From: RQOF01 sp964461135
GTDB taxonomy: Bacteria > Calditrichota > Calditrichia > RBG-13-44-9
Assembly: GCA_964461135.1 (NCBI GenBank)
Contig: CAYWTB010000005.1
Location: forward strand, 1 to 64,000
Direction: 5' to 3'
Length of the DNA: 64,000 nucleotides
This document shows, piece after piece, positions 1-8,291 of this stretch. Each line of letters opens with the position of its first letter. The stretch's first letter is position 1. The notes under the pieces are model-generated. The model searched no databases, was not told where the DNA came from, and saw only the letters and a list, made by a program, of their open reading frames with translations. The position numbers and the translations under genes are program-made.

Positions 1-27
1 ATGGATTACTTGTAATCTTTTACGAGT

Positions 28-252
28 TCAGGTATTCATTATTGTGAAGAGCCATAAATAATTCGATAAGTTTTTAGATGATCTCCAACATTTTAATTTA
101 CCTATTTGGTTGTAAATATTAATCTTACCATACAGATTTTCGGAGTAAAAGAAATAACCATCTAACGTAAATAATCTCCCTGCCTTTGTGGCCTTGTGTG
201 AAAGTTTATAAATTAAATATGTTAATTCAAATGCGGTCATTTCCGGTCTCAT
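28..252 (-). CDS. doubtful 74-aa hypothetical protein
   Basis: I do not recognise this frame. Its ATG overlaps the TGA of dsbD as ATGA, the kind of junction seen in translationally coupled genes, and this is the main argument for it. Against it, the peptide stretch SHKATKAGR is simply the translation of a CACAAGGCCACAAAGG-type sequence (183-200) that resembles dispersed intergenic repeats elsewhere in the window. The frame is also AT-rich and has no domain I can name. It may be chance translation of non-coding DNA downstream of dsbD. Confidence 0.25.
   Translation of the reverse strand: MRPEMTAFELTYLIYKLSHKATKAGRLFTLDGYFFYSENLYGKINIYNQIGKLKCWRSSKNLSNYLWLFTIMNT
183..200. repeat. copy of a CACAAAGG-type short repeat
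   Basis: The plus strand reads CCTTTGTGGCCTTGTGTG. Its complement contains CAAGG and CAAAGG steps spaced like those at 14442-14525 and 40390-40413. The similarity is short and degenerate, so chance is possible. Confidence 0.3.
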
Positions 253-2099
253 TTATCAGGATATTCCAGGGTTTTTCTCATTACTGGCAGAAATTCTTCT
301 TTTTCGACAAATCCCACCACCCGCAATTCCTTTAGCTCCGAACCCACTTCAGAGAGGAACACCAGGGTAGGTACTCCCTTAATACCATATTTCTGAAGTA
401 GTTCTTTGGAAAGAGGATCAGCGGTTCTGGTGAGATCAACCTTGAGCATCACAAATTTGCGGGACAGTTTGACCACTTCCTGATCTGAAAAAGTAAACTT
501 CTCCAGTTCCTTACAGGGAATGCACCAATCGGCATAAAAATCAATGATCACCGGTATTTTATTATTAGCCGCCTGCATGATTTTTTCTTCCGAATAAGGT
601 AACCAGTTGATTTCATTGGCGGGTGTGACCGTCTCAGAATGAGCAGTTTTACTGGCAACAGTATTGTTAATGGCAGCATCTATGCCGATGGTGGCAAAGA
701 ATATGGCCACAATAAAGAATGCCACGCCTGCCAGGTTTCGGACAATTTTGAAAATTTCGCCGCTGGCCGGTGTTGGTTCCAGCCAGGCCATATAAATGCC
801 GCCAACCAGCATAATAACCGCCAGTGTCAGAAAGTAAGAAAGTGACCCCGGAAACAATGGCTCCAGAAAATAAACCGCCATGGCCACCAGAATGAATCCG
901 AAGACAGTTCTGACCCATACCATCCAGGATCCTGACCGGGGAAGTTTATGCAGGCTGCCCGAAAAGATGGCCAGGAAAACGAAAGGTATACCCAGTCCCA
1001 TCGCCAGTGTAAAGAACATCCAGAAACCCAGGACCACATCCCCCTTTTCTCCCACGAATGTGAGCAGGGCCAGCACGAAAGGACCAATGCAGGGTGCGGC
1101 CACAATTCCTACCGTCAGACCCATGAAGAAAGTGCCGAACCCCCCTTTTTTTGCTCCTCCCGCAAAGTTAGATAGAAATGTGGGCATCCGGATTTCGTAT
1201 ACATCGAACATGCTCAATGCCAAACCCACCAGAATGGCCGCTATTACAATAAGCACGTAAGGATTCTGCAGTGCCGCGCCGAACAAGCTGCCGGTGAGGG
1301 CGGCAATAACACCCAGAATGGAATAGGTGATAGCCATCCCCAGTACGTAGATAATGGCATGCATGAGAAGACTGCCCTTCCGGCCCTCGGTCTGTCCGCC
1401 GAAATAACTGATGGTGATGGGTATCAGCGGATAGACACACGGGGTCAGATTCAGAGCCAATCCGCCCACAAATACAAGCAAGAATGTGATAATCCAGCCT
1501 TTCTGTGAAATGGTACTGGCTATACTGTCCTCCGCAGGAGGTGTTACTACCTGTTCGACGGAGGTTGGCTGCTGGTGACTACTGAAAATATCCTGATTGA
1601 TCAGGGAAACATGTTCACTGTCGGTTGCCAGCGGGAAGGTCTGACTGAACACAAACTCCGCCGGAGCCATGCAGGTCTGATCATCACATGCCTGGTATTC
1701 CAGAGTTCCTCCCAGGGTAATTTCCTCTGTTGCCATCTCCGGTGAAATACTGATGTTGGTAAAGATAAAAATGCTTTCATTATACACCGATAAGGCTGTA
1801 TCGGAAAACCCGAACTTTTTCATTTTAGCTTTGGGATATTCCAGTTTGCCGAACGCCACACCCTCCGTGGAGTGCAGGGATAAATTTGTCGGTATCAGAA
1901 AGTCTTCGCCCGGTATATTGGAATTAATATGATACAGTTTTTTAATGACAATATGAACCGCCAGCGGATAGCTCTGTCCCGGTGCAAATGCGGTAACCGG
2001 AGCGATAAACCGGGCCTGGATTATCTGGTCCTCTTGCAGTGCGAAGGTTCCATTCACAACCACCATCATTGTCAAAATCAGGGTCAATAATATCTTCAT
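249..2099 (-). CDS. dsbD: thiol:disulfide interchange protein DsbD
   Basis: Inner-membrane protein that carries electrons from cytoplasmic thioredoxin to periplasmic thiol proteins. All three DsbD modules are visible. A signal peptide leads into a periplasmic N-terminal domain with the cysteine pair CDDQTC (near residue 136). A polytopic core follows, with the two membrane cysteines in LTPCVYP (near 220) and AAPCIGP (near 335). A C-terminal thioredoxin domain has WCIPC (near 526) and a cis-proline GVPT. I chose the ATG at 2099 because the signal peptide (MKILLTLILT...) begins there. A longer frame opens at 2153, but its extra 18 residues are basic and polar, and its ATG sits inside a 10-bp inverted repeat. 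Length is normal for DsbD. The product may serve disulfide isomerisation or cytochrome c maturation, but no partner gene is adjacent. Confidence 0.93.
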   Translation of the reverse strand: MKILLTLILTMMVVVNGTFALQEDQIIQARFIAPVTAFAPGQSYPLAVHIVIKKLYHINSNIPGEDFLIPTNLSLHSTEGVAFGKLEYPKAKMKKFGFSDTALSVYNESIFIFTNISISPEMATEEITLGGTLEYQACDDQTCMAPAEFVFSQTFPLATDSEHVSLINQDIFSSHQQPTSVEQVVTPPAEDSIASTISQKGWIITFLLVFVGGLALNLTPCVYPLIPITISYFGGQTEGRKGSLLMHAIIYVLGMAITYSILGVIAALTGSLFGAALQNPYVLIVIAAILVGLALSMFDVYEIRMPTFLSNFAGGAKKGGFGTFFMGLTVGIVAAPCIGPFVLALLTFVGEKGDVVLGFWMFFTLAMGLGIPFVFLAIFSGSLHKLPRSGSWMVWVRTVFGFILVAMAVYFLEPLFPGSLSYFLTLAVIMLVGGIYMAWLEPTPASGEIFKIVRNLAGVAFFIVAIFFATIGIDAAINNTVASKTAHSETVTPANEINWLPYSEEKIMQAANNKIPVIIDFYADWCIPCKELEKFTFSDQEVVKLSRKFVMLKVDLTRTADPLSKELLQKYGIKGVPTLVFLSEVGSELKELRVVGFVEKEEFLPVMRKTLEYPDK

Positions 2100-2135
2100 C
2101 TCTCTTGCCTTTCGTGAACTCTTACTTACTTTGAA

Positions 2136-2161
2136 AACATCAAATTTGTTCATTTGATGTT
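2136..2161 (-). promoter_or_regulatory. 10-bp perfect dyad in the dsbD leader
   Basis: AACATCAAAT (2136-2145) and ATTTGATGTT (2152-2161) are exact inverted repeats around a 6-nt spacer. The dyad lies 37 bases upstream of the preferred dsbD start at 2099 and contains the alternative start at 2153. It could be an operator or an RNA hairpin. It has no T-run, so a terminator is unlikely. Confidence 0.45.
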
Positions 2162-2325
2162 AATTCTTTCCGCACCTCAAAAACTGTCCTCTTTGATTAA
2201 TAGATACCTGAATCGGTTTTTGTTAGATGCTTAATATTTTTTTGGGAATACTGCAAGAACCATATTAATCCGGATAATTCATAACCGCCGGGGTGCCAGG
2301 ATGCAAGGTCTGAAATATTAACAGG

Positions 2326-4074
2326 TTAATAATTAACAGGGAAAATATGTCTGAAAGGTTCCTGCCGGTAACCGAAATTGAAAGATAGTCTGAATGCCAG
2401 AAGATTTTCCCAGCCGGAATTCCGGAATTTAAAGCGGTTATAATAAAATTCGGCAAAAAGATTTCTGATGAATTCATATTGAATCGTCATCCTGTAGGAT
2501 TGCTGTTGATGCAGAATGCCGTCCAGAAAGGTGACATCGGGAGAATCCCCGTCCTGCCAGGGCTGGTCGGGATCTCCGCCCACATTGCGGTCTGGCGGAT
2601 TAGATCCATGCCTGTATTTTTCATATTCCAGACCCACCATCAGAAATTTGGAAAATCTTTTACGAAAACGCAGGAACAGGTCGTCTGAGTTGGGGCCGAT
2701 AAAATTGCCCAGGATGGTATCATAATGTTTGTATTTATTATAATCCTCCACAGAATGAGAGTATACATACGGTTTTATGCGGTTGTATTCTATTAGTATG
2801 TCACTATCCCGCAAGAAAAGTGGATTAATCAGGAAAGTCCCGGCCTGAAAGGCGAATTTATTTCCATACCAGTCGCTGCCCAGTTTGGTGGTGGTTATGT
2901 CATCGATGAACCATTCCCCGTAAATTTTAATACCATTGAAAATGCGCCATTCCAGATCGATTCCCAGCACTCCGTTGTCCCGGTCTCCGTAATAATGTTC
3001 CACCGATTTGTAAAAACTCAGCGGGTTGAGATAACCCAGTTGCAGGGAACGGTCCCCGTATATCACACCTTCGCTCAATCCCAGTTGCACCCCTTTCCCT
3101 ACATCCAGTTCCAGGCGGTTCCCCGACCAGTACTGGTTGATATGGGGCTGGCTTTTGACGCTGATGCGGCCTTCGGGAGATATATACTCCAGAAAAGCGG
3201 TGAGATGGGTAAACTTGAATCGCCAGTAACGGATAATGAACTTCAACTGGTCATAAACCGGTGCATTGGTGGAAAGAAGGGGATTGCCATGATGTCCCAC
3301 ACCCCACTGATTATATTCACGCCCGTATACAAAATTGAAGCATTTATAATTGAAGTTGACTGTGGCAATATTTTCATCGAAGTCAAAATCACCATTATTC
3401 CGGGTGGTCAGAAAAGGCCAGCCGGATTCTTCCCGGACCTGAAACGGCAGGCGGGTTCCCTGCCAGCGTCCGTCACTGGCATGGTTGTCGGTCAGATCGA
3501 AGTAGAACCCGAAATAGGATCCCAGGAAACCATAAAACAGCAGGCCGTTGCTTATGCGGGTAAACTGATATTTCCCTTTCTCCTCATCCATTTTATCCTG
3601 AATGCTGTAACTCAGGATGGGATCGGCGAATAAGCTGAACTCTTTATGCCGGATGGTGACCAGGTTGCGATTGTTGGTGTAGAGATGGGGATTCAGATAT
3701 TTAAAAGGGGTCATGTCCATCAGGTAATATAATCGAGGTCTCCACTGCTGATAAGACTGAGATGGCTCGAAATTTTTTATGCGTTCCAGTTCTTCCCGGA
3801 ATTCCAGAGTGAGGTAATACAGTTGATCCAGGTCGATCCGGGAAAATTTTTCCGGTTCCCGATTATAGTATTTCCATACCCTGGCAATATAGTCAGCCAT
3901 TTCCTGGCGGGAGAAAGGGCGGCTTCCATTAAATATAACGTTCACATATCCCAGAATTTCCCAGCGTTCCATGGCATCATAGCCCCAGTGAGTGAGGGGA
4001 ACCGAAACGGTCTGGGCAGGTAGCCGGACGGCAAAGAGGAGGATGAATAAAAGAATGCTAGGATAATATTTCAT
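2326..4074 (-). CDS. Wzi-like outer-membrane beta-barrel protein
   Basis: A 582-residue secreted protein. The signal peptide is MMKYYPSILLFILLF followed by an AxA-like site (LPAQ). The N-terminal region contains an SLH-like helix (RPFSRQEMADYIARVW). The rest is rich in alternating aromatic and polar strands typical of an outer-membrane barrel and ends in an aromatic-rich C-terminus. Length, the N-terminal helix and the strand pattern fit the capsule-assembly Wzi family, so a role in surface polysaccharide attachment is possible but not shown. The gene starts 27 bases after the hutI stop and is probably co-transcribed with the HIT and hutI genes. GTG at 4077 directly precedes the chosen ATG and could be used instead. 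Confidence 0.7.
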   Translation of the reverse strand: MKYYPSILLFILLFAVRLPAQTVSVPLTHWGYDAMERWEILGYVNVIFNGSRPFSRQEMADYIARVWKYYNREPEKFSRIDLDQLYYLTLEFREELERIKNFEPSQSYQQWRPRLYYLMDMTPFKYLNPHLYTNNRNLVTIRHKEFSLFADPILSYSIQDKMDEEKGKYQFTRISNGLLFYGFLGSYFGFYFDLTDNHASDGRWQGTRLPFQVREESGWPFLTTRNNGDFDFDENIATVNFNYKCFNFVYGREYNQWGVGHHGNPLLSTNAPVYDQLKFIIRYWRFKFTHLTAFLEYISPEGRISVKSQPHINQYWSGNRLELDVGKGVQLGLSEGVIYGDRSLQLGYLNPLSFYKSVEHYYGDRDNGVLGIDLEWRIFNGIKIYGEWFIDDITTTKLGSDWYGNKFAFQAGTFLINPLFLRDSDILIEYNRIKPYVYSHSVEDYNKYKHYDTILGNFIGPNSDDLFLRFRKRFSKFLMVGLEYEKYRHGSNPPDRNVGGDPDQPWQDGDSPDVTFLDGILHQQQSYRMTIQYEFIRNLFAEFYYNRFKFRNSGWENLLAFRLSFNFGYRQEPFRHIFPVNY

Positions 4075-4101
4075 CACTGGACAACCTTATGGCAAATCTA
4101 T

Positions 4102-5331
4102 TTAATTTTGATGGACAATTTCCCCATGTCGTATAACCATTCTGACATGATTGATCCCATAATGATAGGGAATGTATTGAAAATTAGGTATATCAAACAG
4201 AGAAATATCCGCTATTTTACCCACTTCCAGACTTCCCAGCGTGTTTTCCCGCCGGATAGCGCGGGCGCTGTTTAATGTGGCTGACCATAGAGCTTCTGCT
4301 GGCTGCATCTTCATCTGGGTGCATGCAATGGACAGTATCAGGTTCATATTCTGGGTAAATGAACTTCCCGGATTATAATCGGTTGCCAGCGCCACCTGGA
4401 GTCCTGCCTCAATCATCTTACGGGCCGGTGCGTATCGTGATTTGCCCAGAAAGAATGCAGTTCCGGGCAGCAGAACGGGAATAACACCGGCTTTTTGCAT
4501 GGCGGCAATTCCCTGTTCGGAAACCATCAGTAGGTGATCTGCAGATACGGCTCCCATCCGGGCGGCCAGTTCTGCACCGCCCATCGGGCTTAGCTCGTCC
4601 GCATGCAGTTTTAATCCAAGACCGTGATCCTGAGCAGCCTGCAGTATTCGTTCGCTTTCGCTGATGTCGAAGACTCCTTTTTCGGTGAAAACATCACAGA
4701 ATTCAGCCAGTTTTTCTTCAGCCACTGCGGGAATCATTTCCTGAATGATCAATTCGATATAGTCATTCCGCCGGTCGCGGTATTCATCGGGAATCTCATG
4801 AGCTCCCAGAAAAGTGGGCACAATGGTCACCGGAAGGATTTCGCCCACTTTTTTTAAAATACGCAGGCTTTTCAGTTCGTCCTGCAGTGAAAGGCCGTAT
4901 CCGCTTTTAGCTTCAATGGTAGTGGTTCCGCAGGCTATGAATTCCCGGATTCGCCGGCAGGTCAGTTCAGCCAGCTCATCGAAGGGCGCCTGGCGGAAAG
5001 CCCGCACACTGTTGCGGATTCCGCCTCCTTCTGCGGCAATCTCTTCATAAGATTTCCCCTGGATGCGCATCTCAAACTCCTCTTCCCGGGTCTTATAGAA
5101 AACAGGATGAGTGTGCGGATCCACGTAACCCGGAAGAGCCCAGTAACCCCGGCCATCCAGCATGACGGATTCCGGGTAACGGCCGGTCAGTAATGCTTCG
5201 GAATCAACGGCGATGATGTGTTCGGGATCCATGGCGATTGCCACACCTTCACGAACCTCCAGCTTGCCATATGGCTGATCTGCACGGGGGGTTATGACTC
5301 CCCGGATGTTTTTCAGGATTTTCATTTTCAT
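4102..5331 (-). CDS. hutI: imidazolonepropionase HutI
   Basis: Metal-dependent amidohydrolase that opens 4-imidazolone-5-propanoate to N-formimino-L-glutamate, the third step of histidine breakdown. At 409 residues it is full length. Visible signatures are the metal-binding DPHTHPVF, the substrate loop EGGGIRNSV, KSGYGL, FLGAHEIP, the second metal histidine in LKLHADELS, SADHLL, and ATDYNPGSS near the C-terminus. Its ATG overlaps the TGA of the HIT gene (ATGA), so the two are likely coupled. No hutH, hutU or hutG lies in the window, so it stands apart from a normal hut operon. The motifs exclude a generic dihydroorotase-type amidohydrolase. Confidence 0.93.
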   Translation of the reverse strand: MKMKILKNIRGVITPRADQPYGKLEVREGVAIAMDPEHIIAVDSEALLTGRYPESVMLDGRGYWALPGYVDPHTHPVFYKTREEEFEMRIQGKSYEEIAAEGGGIRNSVRAFRQAPFDELAELTCRRIREFIACGTTTIEAKSGYGLSLQDELKSLRILKKVGEILPVTIVPTFLGAHEIPDEYRDRRNDYIELIIQEMIPAVAEEKLAEFCDVFTEKGVFDISESERILQAAQDHGLGLKLHADELSPMGGAELAARMGAVSADHLLMVSEQGIAAMQKAGVIPVLLPGTAFFLGKSRYAPARKMIEAGLQVALATDYNPGSSFTQNMNLILSIACTQMKMQPAEALWSATLNSARAIRRENTLGSLEVGKIADISLFDIPNFQYIPYHYGINHVRMVIRHGEIVHQN

Positions 5332-5834
5332 GGTTTTTTATTCTGCATTTTCTGAAGGGTGGTTTTTAACTTTGCATAGGTTTGATCCAGCGCTTCAGAT
5401 ACCACCTTGGTATTGGCAAATACCGGCATAAAATTGGTGTCTCCGTTCCAGCGGGGAACCAGATGGAAGTGCAGGTGATCTTCTATACCTGCACCGGCCA
5501 CCCTGCCCAGGTTCATTCCTATATTATAACCCTGAGGTTCCATAACCTCTACCAGTGCTTTCACAGCCAACTGGATAAGTCCGAAAAGGTCGGCTTTTTC
5601 CTCCGGCACAAGGTCGATGATATCTCCTGTATGCCTCAGCGGCACCACCATAACATGACCATTATTATAGGGAAAGCGGTTCATGATGATAAAGGCATGA
5701 CTGCTGCGGTAAAGAATCAGATTTTTTTCATCCTCCTGACGTTTGATGCGGTCACAGAATATACAGGATTCGGTTTTATCCTCTTTTTCTTTGAGTATAT
5801 ATTCCATTCGCCAGGGGGCCCAGAGATGATCCAT
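5328..5834 (-). CDS. HIT family nucleotide hydrolase/phosphorylase
   Basis: A 168-residue histidine-triad protein. The active-site triad is HLHFHLV, preceded by NLGRVAGAGIEDH, and a CxxC pair (CIFC) sits near residue 25. The N-terminal WAPWRMEYI and the long C-terminal helix place it with the Fhit/AP4A-phosphorylase-like branch rather than the short HinT branch. The likely substrate is a dinucleoside polyphosphate or nucleoside phosphoramidate, and the true one cannot be read from sequence. It is the first gene of the HIT-hutI-barrel unit and lies just past the terminator of the upstream EF-G gene, so it should have its own promoter in 5835-5896. Confidence 0.88.
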   Translation of the reverse strand: MDHLWAPWRMEYILKEKEDKTESCIFCDRIKRQEDEKNLILYRSSHAFIIMNRFPYNNGHVMVVPLRHTGDIIDLVPEEKADLFGLIQLAVKALVEVMEPQGYNIGMNLGRVAGAGIEDHLHFHLVPRWNGDTNFMPVFANTKVVSEALDQTYAKLKTTLQKMQNKKP

Positions 5835-5896
5835 GATAGACCTGCTGTTTTGGTTAATATTTAATTTATGCCATCTAAAATAAATACAGGAGAGGC

Positions 5897-5930
5897 AAAA
5901 AAAAAGCCCTATGGAAAAACTCCACAGGGC
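5897..5930 (-). terminator. Rho-independent terminator of the EF-G-like gene
   Basis: On the minus strand a 9-bp stem (GCCCTGTGG with CCATAGGGC, one G-U pair) and a 7-nt loop are followed by nine T. It lies 27 bases past the stop of the EF-G-like gene. Confidence 0.85.
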
Positions 5931-5956
5931 CTATGGTCAAATCTGATATCAAAAGG

Positions 5957-8032
5957 CTATGAGGCTTCCTCTTTTTCCTTTTTGGACTGATCGATTATTT
6001 TTTGGGCCATTTCATGAGGAACCTCTTCGTAGTGTGAAAATTTCTGGGTGAAAATTCCTCTTCCCTGGGTCATGGAACGCAGGGTGGTGGAATATTTGTG
6101 CAGTTCCGCCAGAGGCACCTTGGCTTTAATTACCTGAAAATGACCCTCGGCCACCATGCCGGAAATTTTTCCCCGTTTGCTTGAAATATCTCCCATTACA
6201 TCACCCATGTATTCTTCAGGAACTTTCACTTCAATATCATATATGGGTTCCAGCATTATCGGTCTGGCCTGCAGGAATCCTTCCTTGAACGCCGCCTTTC
6301 CGGCAATCTGGAAAGCAATATCGCTGGAATCTACCGGATGCATTTTCCCGTCAAAGAAATCCACTTGTATATCCACTACCCGGTAACCGGCCAGAACACC
6401 TTCTTCACAGGCGGACATCACACCTTTCTCAACTGAAGGAACATAAACACGGTCCACATTCTGACCCACCAGTGAATTAACGAACTCAATTCCTTCACCG
6501 CGCGGTTTCGGTTCCAGCCGCATCCAGACTTCCGCAAACTGCCCGGCGCCGCCGCTCTGTTTCTTGTGACGGTATTTTGCGTCTGCCTTGCCTTTAATGG
6601 TTTCCCGGTAAGGTATTTTGGGATCCTTAATGGTTACCTCCACACCAAATTTCTGTTTCAATCGTTTTACGATAATGTCCAGATGCTGTTCTCCCTGCCC
6701 TGCAATGATACTCTGTTTCAGTTCAGGATCAAACCGGCTGACGAAGGTAGGGTCTTCCTCATGCAGTGAATGGAAGCCCTGCGAAATTTTTCCTTCATCG
6801 CCCTTCGACTTCGGCTTAATTGCCAGTGTGATGAGCGGCTCAGGCAATTCCAGCTCTGGCAGCTGGAAAGGAAAATTTTTGGCACACAAAGTGTCTCCGG
6901 TATGAGTACTTTTTAGTTTAACCAGAGCACCGATATTTCCTGCGTGCAGTTCATCCACATTGTGTTTACTTTTGCCTGAAAGGTCGAAAATCTGTCCTAC
7001 CCGTTCTGTGGTTCCCTGGGTGACATTGAGAATCTCATCCCCGCTTTTCAAAATACCAGAAAATACTCTTACAAACGATAGCTCGCCCACATGTGCTTCA
7101 GAAACAGTCTTGAATATGAACGCCGTTAATGGTTCACTGTCCGCTGGTTTCCGTTCTTTGTTATCGGTGGAATGGAAGGGTTGCATCTGCACCGGAGAAG
7201 GTGCATAATCAATTATAAAATCCAGCAGACTGCTTACTCCCACATTATGGGTGGCGGAGGTGCAGAAAACCGGAAACAGCTTGCGGTATTTGTATGCCTT
7301 TTTAAAACCGCCCACAAATTCCTCTGCAGTCAGTTCCCCGGCATCAAAGAATTTTTCCAGTAACTGATCATCACTTTCAGCTACTGCTTCAATCAGTTTG
7401 GTGCGCAACTCTTCTGCCTTTGCTTTCATTTCCGTCGGAATCTCCTCTTCCTGCGGTTTACCGGAAGTATCCTGCGGAAAAGTGAGCAGTTTCATTTTTA
7501 AGATGTCAACCACTTTAAAAAAATTATGACCGGTTTCAGCCGGGAACTGCACCTGCAGAATATTATGGCCGAAACGTTCCTGTAGCTCGGATACGAGCTT
7601 ATCGAAATTCACATTCTCGCGATCCAGTTTGTTAAAAATAAAAGTAACCGCTTTCCCGTATTTTTCACTCAGGCCCCAGACCTGTTCGGTCCCCACTTCC
7701 ACGCCGGATGCTGCTGAGATGGGAATCAGTACGTTCTCCACACTGCGTAAACCACTGATCACATCACCAAAGAAATCAAAAAACCCGGGAGTGTCAATAA
7801 TATTGATTTTATGCTTGTTCCATTCTCCATGCAGCAGTGAAGTGCTTATTGAAATCTGACGTTCAATCTCATCTTCGTTGTGATCAGACGCTGTGTTTCC
7901 CTGTTCAATTGTGCCCATGCGGGTCGTTACCCCCATGGTATAAAGCATGGCTTCAACCAGGGAGGTTTTTCCGGCACCCCCGTGGGCTCCCAGGCCAATA
8001 TTTCGAATCTCTTCACCTGTATAGTTTTTCAA
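5957..8032 (-). CDS. elongation factor G-like protein (EF-G2 type)
   Basis: A 691-residue translational GTPase with the five-domain EF-G layout. G1 is GAHGGAGKTSL, G3 is DTPGF and G4 is NKLDRE. The C-terminal half has the domain III-V pattern, including YRVVDIQVDFFDG. In the switch I/G2 region the canonical ERGITI of EF-G is EIERQISIS, which marks the EF-G2/FusA2 branch. The protein is therefore probably not the main elongation factor, and its role (recycling, stress or specialised translocation) is unknown. The start is TTG at 8032 with CGGAGG six bases upstream. The gene is monocistronic, with its own terminator, and is divergent from the next gene. Confidence 0.87.
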   Translation of the reverse strand: MKNYTGEEIRNIGLGAHGGAGKTSLVEAMLYTMGVTTRMGTIEQGNTASDHNEDEIERQISISTSLLHGEWNKHKINIIDTPGFFDFFGDVISGLRSVENVLIPISAASGVEVGTEQVWGLSEKYGKAVTFIFNKLDRENVNFDKLVSELQERFGHNILQVQFPAETGHNFFKVVDILKMKLLTFPQDTSGKPQEEEIPTEMKAKAEELRTKLIEAVAESDDQLLEKFFDAGELTAEEFVGGFKKAYKYRKLFPVFCTSATHNVGVSSLLDFIIDYAPSPVQMQPFHSTDNKERKPADSEPLTAFIFKTVSEAHVGELSFVRVFSGILKSGDEILNVTQGTTERVGQIFDLSGKSKHNVDELHAGNIGALVKLKSTHTGDTLCAKNFPFQLPELELPEPLITLAIKPKSKGDEGKISQGFHSLHEEDPTFVSRFDPELKQSIIAGQGEQHLDIIVKRLKQKFGVEVTIKDPKIPYRETIKGKADAKYRHKKQSGGAGQFAEVWMRLEPKPRGEGIEFVNSLVGQNVDRVYVPSVEKGVMSACEEGVLAGYRVVDIQVDFFDGKMHPVDSSDIAFQIAGKAAFKEGFLQARPIMLEPIYDIEVKVPEEYMGDVMGDISSKRGKISGMVAEGHFQVIKAKVPLAELHKYSTTLRSMTQGRGIFTQKFSHYEEVPHEMAQKIIDQSKKEKEEAS

Positions 8033-8291
8033 AGGTAACCTCCGTTAAATATCTTTTTTTATGTGATTTTATGATTATTTCTAAAAATCAGACTTCGAAT
8101 ATACTAAAAGAGGAAAATGCTGTCAAGGGCTTTATAATTGGCTTCGGAAGTCGACTGGAATATGAGCCGGATGCATTTGCCCGGAATATTGCAGCTATGA
8201 TTTTAACCGGGCAAGAATTCAATTGACCAATCCTTTGCATTCATTTTGTTAATTTATTAAAATTGGTGCAATTGTATGGTATGGAGGCACA

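Noticed and set aside
2995..3633. 212-codon open frame on the plus strand inside the Wzi-like gene
   Set aside because: It is antisense to a well-supported gene, has no signal, domain or ribosome site, and its composition follows from the codon bias of the other strand.
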